Positions 38,682-48,194 of a stretch of 64,000 nt of DNA are shown piece by piece. How positions within the stretch are numbered: position 1 is the stretch's first letter; each line of letters starts with the position of its first letter. Under the pieces are notes generated by a model. That model made no database searches and was not told the origin of the DNA. It worked only from the letters and a program-made list of their open reading frames with translations. The translations under genes and the position numbers were made by a program. This DNA comes from Casuarius casuarius (lineage: Eukaryota; Chordata; Aves; Casuariiformes; Casuariidae), in assembly GCA_003342895.1 (NCBI GenBank), contig PTFA01000010.1, positions 10,303,984 through 10,367,983 of the forward strand. Direction: 5' to 3'.

Positions 38682-40235
38682 TCACACCTCTGTCAGCATT
38701 TTCTTCTCTTTATAACTCTGGTTGCTGGGAGGAATGAAGTTGGAATATTTCATGGATTCCAGGTCTTCTGCTTCCAGGAATTCAGATTTGCTGAGAGACA
38801 GATTACTGTCCCCCTTCTTGGGCTCAGAGAAGGGGGACTGATGCTGGCCACAGGTGACATGGGTGTACTGGCACTGTTCTTCATGATCAGTCTCTCGGTG
38901 GTAGAAGTAGTTGAAGTTGGACACGATGACAGGGACAGGCAGGGCAATAGTGAGCACGCCTGCGATGGCGCACAAGGAGCCCACAATCTTGCCACCAATT
39001 GTCATGGGATACATGTCCCCATAGCCCACGGTGGTCATGGACACTACCGCCCACCAAAAAGCATCAGGGATGCTCGTAAACAGGGAGTCAGGGTCATCAG
39101 TCTCTGCAAAGTAGACAGCGCTGGAGAAGAGGATCACCCCAATGAAGAGGAAGAAGATGAGGAGGCCCAGCTCCCTCATGCTGGCCTGGAGAGTCTTCCC
39201 CAAGATCTGCAGACCCTTGGAGTGCCTGGAGAGCTTGAAGATCCTGAAGACCCTGACCAGGCGGATGACCCTGAGGATAGCCAAGGACATGGCTTGCTGC
39301 TGGCCCCCATTGTTGCTGCTGCTTCCGGGCTGCTGCTTCTGCTGCTGCTGTTGGGCCAGCTCAGTGCCCAGGGTGATGAAGTAGGGGATGATGGCCACAA
39401 CGTCAATGATGTTCATGATGTTGCGGGAGAACTCGGGCTTGCTGGGGCAGGCGAAGAAGCGGACGAGGAGCTCAAAGGAGAACCAAATGATGCACAGGGT
39501 CTCAATGAGGAAGAAGGGGTCGGTGAAGAAGGGACCAGTGCCAGCAGCAGGGTGCAGGGGCGACGGGGTCCCACTCGGTGGTGGCAGCAGGAGCAGCATA
39601 TCGTCACTGGGTGGTGCCGCCTCCCCAAAGCCAGGCTGGGCCCCCTTGGGTTCCTGGCGAAACTCAGGCAGGGTCTCCAGGCAGAAGATGACAATGGAAA
39701 TGAGGATCACCAGCACAGAGACGATGGCAATGGCCCGGGCTGGCCCAGAGCTCTCAGGGTACTCAAAGAGCAGCCAGACCTGGCGCTGGAAGTGATGCTG
39801 CGGCAGGGGCTTCTCCTCCTCTTGGATGAAGCCCTCGTCCTCCCGGAAGGTCTCAATGGCCTCCTGGCCCAGCTGGTAGAAGCGGATCTCCTCCAGGAAG
39901 ATGTCCAGGGGCACATGCACCGGCCGGCGGAGCCGTCCTCCGGACTGGTAGTAGTAAAGGATGGCATCGAAGCTGGGCCGATTCCGGTCGAAGAAGTACT
40001 CGTTGCGGAGTGGGTCGAAGTAGCGCACCCGACGGCTGGGGTCACCCAGCAGCGTGTCGGGGAAGATGGAGAGGGTCCGCAGCTGGGTCTCGAACCTCAG
40101 CCCCGAGATGTTGATCACCAGCCGCTCGCTGCTGCAGCAGCTGCCGCCCCTCCGCTCCTCGCCTGCCGTGTCCACCTCCCCCTCGCCGCCGCCTGCCCGC
40201 GGGGCCGCCAGCGCCAGCGGCTCCTCCGCCCGCAT
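38682..40235 (-). CDS. KCNA6: Kv1.6 voltage-gated potassium channel alpha subunit, intronless CDS
   Basis: This is a Shaker-type (Kv1) pore-forming subunit that would assemble as homo- or heterotetramers in the plasma membrane and carry delayed-rectifier K+ current. The 517-residue protein is complete. T1 tetramerisation domain at about 37-135; S1 165-186; S2 237-260; S3 272-292; S4 319-338 with arginines at 322, 325, 328 and 331 and lysine 334; S5 355-376; pore helix 390-401; filter TVGYGD 402-407; S6 with PVP 433-435. It ends in MLTEV, a class I PDZ ligand. The start [12 protein letters not shown] and the MLTEV end match Kv1.6 rather than Kv1.1, 1.3, 1.5 or 1.8. The ATG is supported by an in-frame TGA 13 codons upstream (40275-40277) and by G at -3. 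The S1-S2 loop has no N-X-S/T site, as is known for Kv1.6. Tyr409 sits at the external TEA site. Oddities: Ser399 in the pore helix, where Kv1 channels usually have Thr, and a glutamine-rich S3-S4 loop (294-314). The intronless CDS is normal for Kv1 genes and is not a sign of a retrocopy. Confidence 0.97.
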   Translation of the reverse strand: MRAEEPLALAAPRAGGGEGEVDTAGEERRGGSCCSSERLVINISGLRFETQLRTLSIFPDTLLGDPSRRVRYFDPLRNEYFFDRNRPSFDAILYYYQSGGRLRRPVHVPLDIFLEEIRFYQLGQEAIETFREDEGFIQEEEKPLPQHHFQRQVWLLFEYPESSGPARAIAIVSVLVILISIVIFCLETLPEFRQEPKGAQPGFGEAAPPSDDMLLLLPPPSGTPSPLHPAAGTGPFFTDPFFLIETLCIIWFSFELLVRFFACPSKPEFSRNIMNIIDVVAIIPYFITLGTELAQQQQQKQQPGSSSNNGGQQQAMSLAILRVIRLVRVFRIFKLSRHSKGLQILGKTLQASMRELGLLIFFLFIGVILFSSAVYFAETDDPDSLFTSIPDAFWWAVVSMTTVGYGDMYPMTIGGKIVGSLCAIAGVLTIALPVPVIVSNFNYFYHRETDHEEQCQYTHVTCGQHQSPFSEPKKGDSNLSLSKSEFLEAEDLESMKYSNFIPPSNQSYKEKKMLTEV

Positions 40236-40532
40236 GCCGGCCCGCGGGGGAGCCCGGCCCGGCGCGCCTCTGCCTCAGGAGGCAGCGGCGCCGTGCACAG
40301 CCATCCGACCGGCAGCCGCCGCCGAGCCGCCCCGCCTGTTGCGTCCGCGCCGGTCCGGCGGCTCTGCGCTGCTGTCAGCCCCAGGCGACTCCCGCTCGGC
40401 TCCGGCTTGCTCTGCCCCGCGCTGGGGCACAGCGCTGCTGCTCGGCGCGCCTGGCTCTGCCCTCCCAGCCGCGCCCACACACTCGAGAAAGGGCGGGGGA
40501 GAGAGGGAGAGATACGAGCGCGCGCGCGCGCG

Positions 40533-40563
<31 letters not shown>

Positions 40564-40790
40564 GGGTTCACACAGACACTCGCACACGCGAGCACAGACA
40601 CCCTCAGCTACAGAGAAACACGCACCTACATACCGAGACACAGGCACACATACACCTGCCGACATGCGGTGAGGCTGGTGTTCCCACCCCGCTCCGGCCC
40701 CCGGCGGGCTGCAGCTCGCCGGCCAGGAAGGAGCCTTGCAACAGCTCGCCCGGGAGGCGGCACCCCTCCGGCCCTTCTCCCTCCACCATC
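39540..40790. promoter_or_regulatory. CpG-rich block over the KCNA6 5' end (probable CpG island)
   Basis: Base composition changes sharply here, from AT-rich flanks to GC-rich sequence dense in CG dinucleotides (for example 40180-40480). It covers the N-terminal half of the coding region and about 550 bp upstream of the ATG. Single-exon Kv1 genes are commonly driven from CpG-rich promoters, so the transcription start is probably within or just beyond the upstream part. I see no convincing core promoter motif that fixes it. The edges are approximate because the ratios were judged by eye. Confidence 0.65.
40518..40564. repeat. Alternating (GC)n/(CA)n tract upstream of KCNA6
   Basis: Forty-seven bases of uninterrupted purine/pyrimidine alternation: CG steps, then CA steps, CG again and a final CA run. 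The tract is 283-329 bp upstream of the KCNA6 ATG, inside the CpG-rich block. A looser CA-rich region continues to about 40655. Such tracts are length-variable and favour Z-DNA. Confidence 0.9.
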
Positions 40791-41698
40791 CCTCCCTTTC
40801 AGTGAACCCTCGGTAAGGGATTTCAAACGGCACCAGCTCCGATCAGTACTCACAGCTAAGATGTTGGACCCAGAATACCTCGCTGTTGTTCCTGTCCCTG
40901 CTGCGGGCTCTAGTTGACCTTGAGCAAGTGGCTCCGTGCCTGCAGCTCACACACCTCTATTTAAGTGTTATTGCCACACTCCGAGGTTGTCAGTGGTGTC
41001 TGACCACCCACAGATAGAGACAACTTATCTCACAGTGAACAATGCAACAAAGGCACAGGTAAATACTGTTTCTCTCTTCTCATTTAGGTGGATGGAGTTT
41101 GCCTCTGCTCCTAGGGACCAAATAGGTGAGTTTACCCATTTTTTTGTTTACCAGCACACAGTCAGCACCCAATCTCCCTGCAAAGCAACACTGCATTTCA
41201 CAGGCAATCAGACTTCCAGTCCTTTTGCCTTGGGAAACCTGTAGTTTGCTCTGTCTGTATCACACTAGGCATCTGAATGCACACATAAGCTCATGGCAGT
41301 CCACTTTCTCCCTCTGCAAATGGGGCTAATGGCTGATGCTGCTTCCCTCCTTCCCAGGGCAAAATCCATCTTTCCCTGAAAGTCCTGTGTCAGTGCTAAA
41401 TATTATTAACTAGACTTTTATTATCATAGTATCTGATGGCTTTGCTGGCTGCGAGCCATATGCTTTGCCCACACCATCTCTTAGCAGCACAGATCTAGAA
41501 GCAAAACATTCTCCTCTCTACTCCTCCCCTCCTCCTGACTCCTGTCTAACGAAGCTGGCAATATTCAGTTACTTCAGGCTTAGGACATTTTGAGCAGCTG
41601 ATTAGGGCTGCCTTCTTTGCCTCTGTCCTCAGGAAAGAGGTGAATACAATTCAAATGATGCTTAGTTGTTTTCTCCTTCCTCAATCATTAGCATTGAA

Positions 41699-41782
41699 GA
41701 TAGCTGTTGTACAAAGAAACATATTTTTCATTTATGTAAAGATGGCTCTTGCACAGAGAAGCATATTTTTCTTTTCTATTAT
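41699..41782 (+). repeat. Imperfect 42-bp tandem duplication
   Basis: Two units start GATAGCTGTTGTACAAAG (41699) and GATGGCTCTTGCACAGAG (41741). Both share CATATTTTTC, and the first 34 bases differ at about six positions. A weaker third echo (GAGAATATACTTTTCATTA) lies near 41826-41844. Confidence 0.8.
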
Positions 41783-41896
41783 ACCTAATTAGGGAATGGC
41801 AACCATATGAAAAAGACTTTTTATGGAGAATATACTTTTCATTAAAAAAATTATCTTTTTAATAGTAAAATGCTTTTTGCCAAGATTCCTTTTTCA

Positions 41897-41924
41897 ATTA
41901 TTATGATGAATAAATCATAATAAT
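41897..41924. repeat. Perfect 11-bp inverted repeat
   Basis: Arm ATTATTATGAT (41897-41907), loop GAATAA, arm ATCATAATAAT (41914-41924). All 11 pairs match. Confidence 0.92.
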
Positions 41925-41939
41925 GATTCAAATAATCCT

Positions 41940-41960
41940 GTGAATGAATAATTCATTCAC
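41940..41960. repeat. Perfect 10-bp palindrome with 1-nt centre
   Basis: GTGAATGAAT, a central A, then ATTCATTCAC. It lies 15 bp after the previous hairpin. All ten pairs match. Confidence 0.92.
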
Positions 41961-42046
41961 ATAGTTAACTATTGAGAAATTCTTTTAAAAACAGCTTTTG
42001 GGGAGGGATAGAAAGACTCATGAGGTTTATAAGAGGATACAGAGCA

Positions 42047-42290
42047 CGTCTACATTGCAATCACTGCTGTGATTCAGCTCATCCTGCACTATGTTTGAAT
42101 TAGCAAGCTCTGAGTGCTACTAAGAGCATAGCAGGGGCAGCGGGGAGCTCCACAAGGGCTTGCAGGATGATTTTCCAGCCCACACAGAAGCTCCATGCTA
42201 CCACAGCTCTGCTGTTCACACAGCCTGAGATGGCAGTGTTGAAGCTAGCTCAGGTGCCTCACACGAGCTGCAGTCCCATTCAGCCTTGCC
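42047..42290. mobile_element. Old nonautonomous DNA-transposon-like element
   Basis: The left end reads GTCTACATTGCAATCACTGC then TGTGATTCAGCTC. The right end reads GCTAGCTCAGGTGCCTCACA then CGAGCTGCAGTC. These resemble, in inverted arrangement, the ends of an old MITE-type repeat known to me from turtle and bird genomes (GTCTACACTGCAATTACA... and ...GAGCTGCAGTCACACC). The interior is G/C-rich and noncoding. The family name and precise ends are uncertain. Confidence 0.5.
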
Positions 42291-45200
42291 TGCCCACTCT
42301 GCTCAGCTGCTACCACAGGCCTTCTCACTGTAGGCACCCAGACTGCTATACGCTGCCTGTGGTTGCTCCTGAAAGACCTTAGGAAGTTTCTGTATTTCTG
42401 TCTTTGTACTTACGCTGCACCTCAGACACGGTGTCAATCCCACAAGCCTTTGCAACATATAACTAAAACCTTTTTTGCACACAGCCTGCTCCCAAATTGA
42501 TCCGCACCATGCTCTCCGTGCAGCCACACCCCTTCTATATTAAGGGGCTATGCCAGCTGCCACTGTTCAGCCTCTGTGCTGATCTGGCTGGGCCAGCATC
42601 TCACAATGGTACATAACTTTCAAAGCTGGAGAAGAAAGGTGAGAAGGATCTAGAGATGCCAGGGAGGGACAAGGCATGAATCCCAAAGCAATATTCCAGC
42701 AAGCAATGCCACGATATCACAATACTTTCTGCAGAGTGACTTGGCTGCTACATCTGAGACCAAAACACCATGACTAAAGGTGCTAAACTAAAGGTGCTGC
42801 TAAGCTTCTCTCTGAAGTGGTGGCTTTTGTTTTCACCTCCAGGCTCAGCTCTGACATGTTGCTGTGGTTCAAGAGTGAAGGATGACCCCATTCTTGCCGA
42901 GGCCATATTGGTCACTAATTCCAAGGTGCATAAAACCACCTTCATAGATCCATGGCAAAAGTTGTTGCTGGCTGTAACGTAGCAGGGCACCTGATTCTGG
43001 GCTCTTATCCTGGTCCAAAAGCTGGAGGGGTATTACCCGCTGGGGCCTAGCCCTGCCAGATGCTTACCAATCTGTGGCACAGCAGTTTAGCTTCAACAAG
43101 CCAAACAGTTCCCTGGATGTGTTATAGACAATGGAGTACAAGGCCTTGTGCTGTCCAGCACATAGGCACATCTCTGAATGTGTGTCTGCCTTTCAGGTAA
43201 CCCAGCCACCTGCTGGATTCTCTTTAGATCTCTTTTGCTGGGTTTGATGTGCTTAGCACTGCAGTTGCCACAAAATTATGGATATGCAGCATTTTCTTAG
43301 AAAATCCAAACCCAGGGCATCTCAAGATAAGTATGTCAAAACTGAGATACCACAAATCTAGAGACCATTTTGGGTCTACCATATGCAGAACTTCTTATCC
43401 ATTTCCTGACTTTCTGGATTTCCTGTTCACCCCATCTTCTCTTGGACTTTCCAGTTCTCTTCACCATGACTCCTGTGTTGCCCCCATCTTCCCCTTCCCA
43501 TCTTTCAAGAGTGATGTCTCTTCCCACATTCAGGTATTTTTCCCAATTATGGAGCATCTCACTCCCTCTGACCCTACTAGTTTCTTCTCTTACTTGAAGG
43601 CCAGTGGCCCTCAGTGTCACAGACAGTGTAGTTTTCATAACTCATCAGCAAAAATCCTGCTGGAACTGGATCCTGCTCAACAAAGCACTGAAGGTGAGAG
43701 CTGATATCCTGGCTCACTAGAAGGAGACACTGAGTGGCCAGAAGAACAGTGACCTACTTCTAGAAAGGCTACAACAGACCTCAAGGCTAACTCTACATTA
43801 GTAAACTACAGCATCCATGCTGTTTAGTTTGCTCCCTGGCATGGTTTTGGCTTGAGATAACTAAAACTCTCCAGATAATGCCTGGGGGGCAGGTTGGGTG
43901 TTAGCATGGGCCAAGGACCTTTCCCAGAAGGCAGTTCAATTGCACCCGTGCTGTCCTGGGATGGGGAGGGTAACGGGGGTTTGACTCTATGGACATGAAC
44001 AAGAGTGGGAGAAGAAGCCCTGGCATGAAGAACAGATATAGCCCCAGAAGCCCTGCAAGAAGTACTGTTCCCCAGGCCTGTCCTGGTCAGATGAGGATAG
44101 CTGGCAGGTTTTTATAAGGCACAAATAAGAGCTTCTTTGCTTATGCGACCTTTTGTAATACTGACCCATTTCAAATGAAGGAACCAGAAGGAAAACAACC
44201 CCTCATATCTGCAATAATTTTAAGGTACTATGGACCTCTGAAATCATGAGTCAACATCTTAACATGCAGCCTAAGAGGTACAACGTGACCTTCCACAGGC
44301 TCGAGGCCCTGAGGTACAATTCACCTACCAGGAGCCAAATTATTTCACGCACAAAGCAAATCCAGATGGTCTAAGAACAGCAATAGCCAGGGATATTAAA
44401 AAAAAAAAAAGTACCAGCTGGCAGAGCAGCCACATTTGAAATGGTCAGGTGTTTATGTTTATGCATGTAACTGGTTACAGAGTTTCTCTCCTTGCTTCCT
44501 CAAAGCCATAAATATATACATGAAAGTGCTGAACAAGGGAGGGAAGAAGAATTAGTTTATGCCCTAAAGCTGTTAGCCATACCACTCAGCAACAGAAGCT
44601 CTTTAGTTTGTTCTCTTACCAGACTCCAGGAACAAACCTACCTGTTTATTAACAGTCTTCCAGACCTCAGAGCAGTCAAATGACATGGTATCAAGTGTTA
44701 TTGGCTAAATTCTTCAATGCTTTCAGCCTCCTTATCCTAGACAGAGTGACTGCATAGGTCTGAAAGTTTACTGTTTGCTAGACACAAAAATGTTTTGAAA
44801 GATGAGTGCTTTTATTGAATACAGGAAATGAAACATTGGCTTTTGTTTCCACATTATACTGTAAGAAACAAGAAAATATCATATGAGGAATTCTCTGTTT
44901 GTGTAACTGCAGGGTCAATAGGGTTCAAACATTTAATGATACCCTCTTCCTGCTTCAGTCATGCTGTAGTTTCCACCATTTTCACAATAAGCATTGATAA
45001 GGTTTCCCAGTTTTGCCAAGAAGCAACCCTGATTACTATTTGATAGGAGCATATCCATCCCAGATCTCCTCTGAGCTGCTGGCACCCTCCATTCTTCTAC
45101 ATAAAGTTCCTTCCTTTCCCCATTTATTACACATTTGAAAAAGAGCTGGCAAACTCAGTGAAGTTGTTATTACACAGATTATAAAAGCAGACGTAACACA

Positions 45201-48194
45201 TTGAATACACATGCACTCACATACACACTTAAAAGAACTATATAATGTTAAGATTACAGTTATAATTTCATAACAAGACAGCGTATAGTTTCCAGTAACT
45301 GCTATAACTCAGGCCCTTGCTTCCATACTTACTGCACAGGCTGTGGCTATACTGTGCTTTGTATAGGATGTCTGTGCCACCATTAACTAATGATGGAAGA
45401 ATGACAGCTCCATGACAAGCTGCAGGCGACCGTATCATTCACCACATCTCCCTGGAACATTCTTGGGGCACTTTCTGTTCTGTGCAGTGAATAAGGACAG
45501 GTTCCTGTATCGACAAAAATATACCATTGGGTAAACTAAAATCTGTGTCATAATGCTTGAATACAATGAGAAGGGGGAAGGGAAATAAGATTGTTTCAGC
45601 AACCTTCATGCTAGTATTTCCTAGCTTTCAAGTACTTAGCTCTGTAACTTTAAAGTGCTTTTAATGCTGCGTTTGTGTTGGGTTTTCAAAAAACTAAAGT
45701 TGGAAATGAAATTGCCAAACCTAAATTCTACAGATGAGTAACTTTTCAACCTCTTGTATTTTCAAAACATGAAAGCATTTTCCAGTGGAAATGCAGACCT
45801 GTTTTTTCCTTAACTGCCTTGCAGAGACCCCTTAGAAGTAGTCCAGGGACCCCAGGACTCCAATTATCACAGGATGAAAAACATCCTGGCCTGTCATTGG
45901 TCACAATTTTTAGGCTCACAACACAACCCTATGCCATGTGAGCAAATGAATGAGTGAGACTGGAGATAACAGCAATAGGCAGGCCCATCACCAGCCAAAG
46001 ATGGAGGTATATACCTTACCAGAGAGTTTCAAAGCTATTTACTAGACAATTCAAAATTATTGAGACTTACAAACATTAGGTTCAAATGCAGGTTCTTAGA
46101 GATGCAGCTTCTTAGAGATCTTTGTCCACCCTGCAGCTCAACTTTCTACACTTTTGATTTTATTCAACCTCTTTTTCTCCTGCACTCCATCATTCAATTT
46201 CCATCCCTTGATTTTTTTTCTAACCTACAGTTCCAAAGCTAGTCCCCAATGTTTATCCTGCCATCCTATGCCTTGGCTCCTGACCATATCTCCTCCTCCT
46301 GTTCCCATCTTTTATCCCCTCCCAGCCTTTTCAGTTCATTGCTCTCATCTTACCTCATTTTCTACTTCCTTCTGCTCCTAATCCTTTTATCTAAGTATTG
46401 GCTCAGACCCTCACATTCAAAATGTATCAGCAGAGACTCTTTCCATGCAAAAGAATGAAATTATACCCAAAATGACAAGCACTCCTTTAAAATCATGCTG
46501 TGCTATTTGGTATCTCTCTTGTAGTTGTGTGCAAGTGACATTTTCAGCACTGCTAGTTCTCCTAAATGTATAGTGAGGAAGGCGATTTTGGTTTGGGCTG
46601 TAGAACCTCTCACTAGGAGTCCCAGCTAAACTCAGATTACACATACTGCCAGTGGCAGCTCCAATGCTTTCTAGCTGGTATTATCATCTTCCTACCCATA
46701 TAAATACTGTGTCCCTCAGCCTCATACCTGCCTGCCCTGACCTGTAGGAGATCTTCACTATCCTTTTTCTGAGTGGAGGGCCTCTATACAGGACATCTTT
46801 CCATTATTCTCATAAAGCATTGATAAGGAAGAGCAAGGAGTAGACTCACCAGCTGCTCACAGGAGGGCAAGGAGACAGGGAATACAGCTAATATGCTTCC
46901 TAGAGCCACATGGCTCTTTCTGCTCCCTCTTCCTATCATTCCCAATTGCACCTGTGGAGGGGAGGGGAAAAACTGGCCAGCTTTGTGCAATAGCTCTGAT
47001 TAGCTGCTCTTTCTAGAGATTTTTGTTCTCTCCTGGAATGAAAGTAGGCAGATTTCTAGAGGTGCTCTGGCTAAAAAGGATCATGTCAGCACCCGTGAAG
47101 CCAAAACTGACAACCCTTCATTGCTTCTCTTCTCTCATTTCAAGCTCCTTCTCCCTTCATCCCACTCCATGTCTGCATTTGAAACAAGGATCTTCCTACT
47201 TTTCCTGTGTCCTGCCTGCAGGCATTGAGAGCATCAGAGACACTCAGTTCTGGCACCTGTTATCACATCATTCCTAGAAAGGCAGGAGCAGCAAGGTCTT
47301 GTTTAGCCACTACAGCTCCTGTCACTGGAATGGAAACAATTGGTGTTCTCAGTGTGATGAAGTCCTCAGGGATTTTGGTGGTAAATCTCTGACAAGTCTC
47401 TAAAAGTTTTAGTGGAATACATTTGAGTAGATTTCTTCAAGGATGGCAAAAGACATGTCATTACAACAGAACCACCTCCCTGCTAAATTTTCCCTCTCTG
47501 CTCAAAAAGTAGTAGTGCTTTGCAACAAAATGAGTTTAATAATTTATGACAAGCAAAACAAAACATTTTCCCCCAACTTTATTTCAGAGGCAGCCAGATC
47601 AAGTCTTTGTTTGTTTTAGCAGAAGCTTCCCAAAGAAAAGCGAAAGAACAAATCAGCCCTGAGGTAGAGAGCCAGCATGAAAAAATGCAATCTGAACAAT
47701 CTTAAGATCATCAAGAAGCCCTCTAGCAGGAACAGGGAGGAACAGACTCTTCTAAGATAACAGTAGCATGGTCATGGTGCTTAGTGACAATATTTCATGA
47801 CTTTTTTCATTGACTTTAAACCAAACAGGCACTAAACACAATTAAAACCCAGCAGAGGAACTGAATGTACAAAGAATAGTACACACACTGAATCCCTTCA
47901 CACATTCCTCCCTTCTGAATTGCTATAAAGAAAATAAATCACTTCCCCTCCTCTTGACCATTGGAACAATAGACGATCTTTGAATATGAAGCAAATAATA
48001 AGAAGAAACAGATGTAAGCACCAGCCTTGCAGCATGAACCATCTCTTTCCTTGGATGAAAACTGCTGAAAGTCGGTGGGGCATTGCAGAGGAGCTGGATA
48101 AAAACCGTAAGGACCACTGGTAAAGTGAGGGTGACAGGTCTGGTAGGAATTATCCATCCAAAATAAACATCTCCATTCACTCCTGGGGTTTTTT
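42291..48194. other. Gene-free stretch with pyrimidine-rich segments
   Basis: No gene was recognised. Two plus-strand segments, about 43375-43610 and 46130-46400, are strongly C/T-rich. They produce long Ser/Pro/Phe/Leu-rich open frames, including one of 151 codons at 43249-43704 that I do not consider coding. An A12 run is at 44399-44410. A short direct repeat of ACTAAAGGTGCT lies at 42773-42798. Confidence 0.5.

Larger units (their letters stand above)
40950..42040. other. Upstream flank of KCNA6, AT-rich in its distal half
   Basis: No coding exon is visible. The part nearest the gene could contain a noncoding first exon, which some KCNA6 genes have, but no splice pair could be assigned. 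From 41695 the sequence becomes strongly AT-rich and holds a 42-bp tandem duplication and two perfect hairpins, listed separately. Confidence 0.45.

Noticed and set aside
38841..40805. A 654-codon open frame on the plus strand antisense to KCNA6, plus several shorter frames in the same block.
   Set aside because: It overlaps an unmistakable Kv1 gene in a GC-rich region where stop codons are rare on every strand. The product is low-complexity and has no known domains; it is the mirror image of conserved Kv1 codons.
40957..40968. A TTAAATA-like sequence on the minus strand upstream of KCNA6, considered as a TATA box.
   Set aside because: It is outside the CpG-rich block, is a weak match, and has no initiator or other support; Kv1 promoters are usually TATA-less.
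43249..43704. A 151-codon plus-strand open frame.
   Set aside because: It lies in a pyrimidine-rich segment, is dominated by Ser/Pro/Phe/Leu, has an opposing overlapping frame and no family motif.
46079..46090. GGTTCAAATGC, resembling a tRNA gene B box.
   Set aside because: No A box at suitable spacing, no cloverleaf, and the CC end of the B box is missing.
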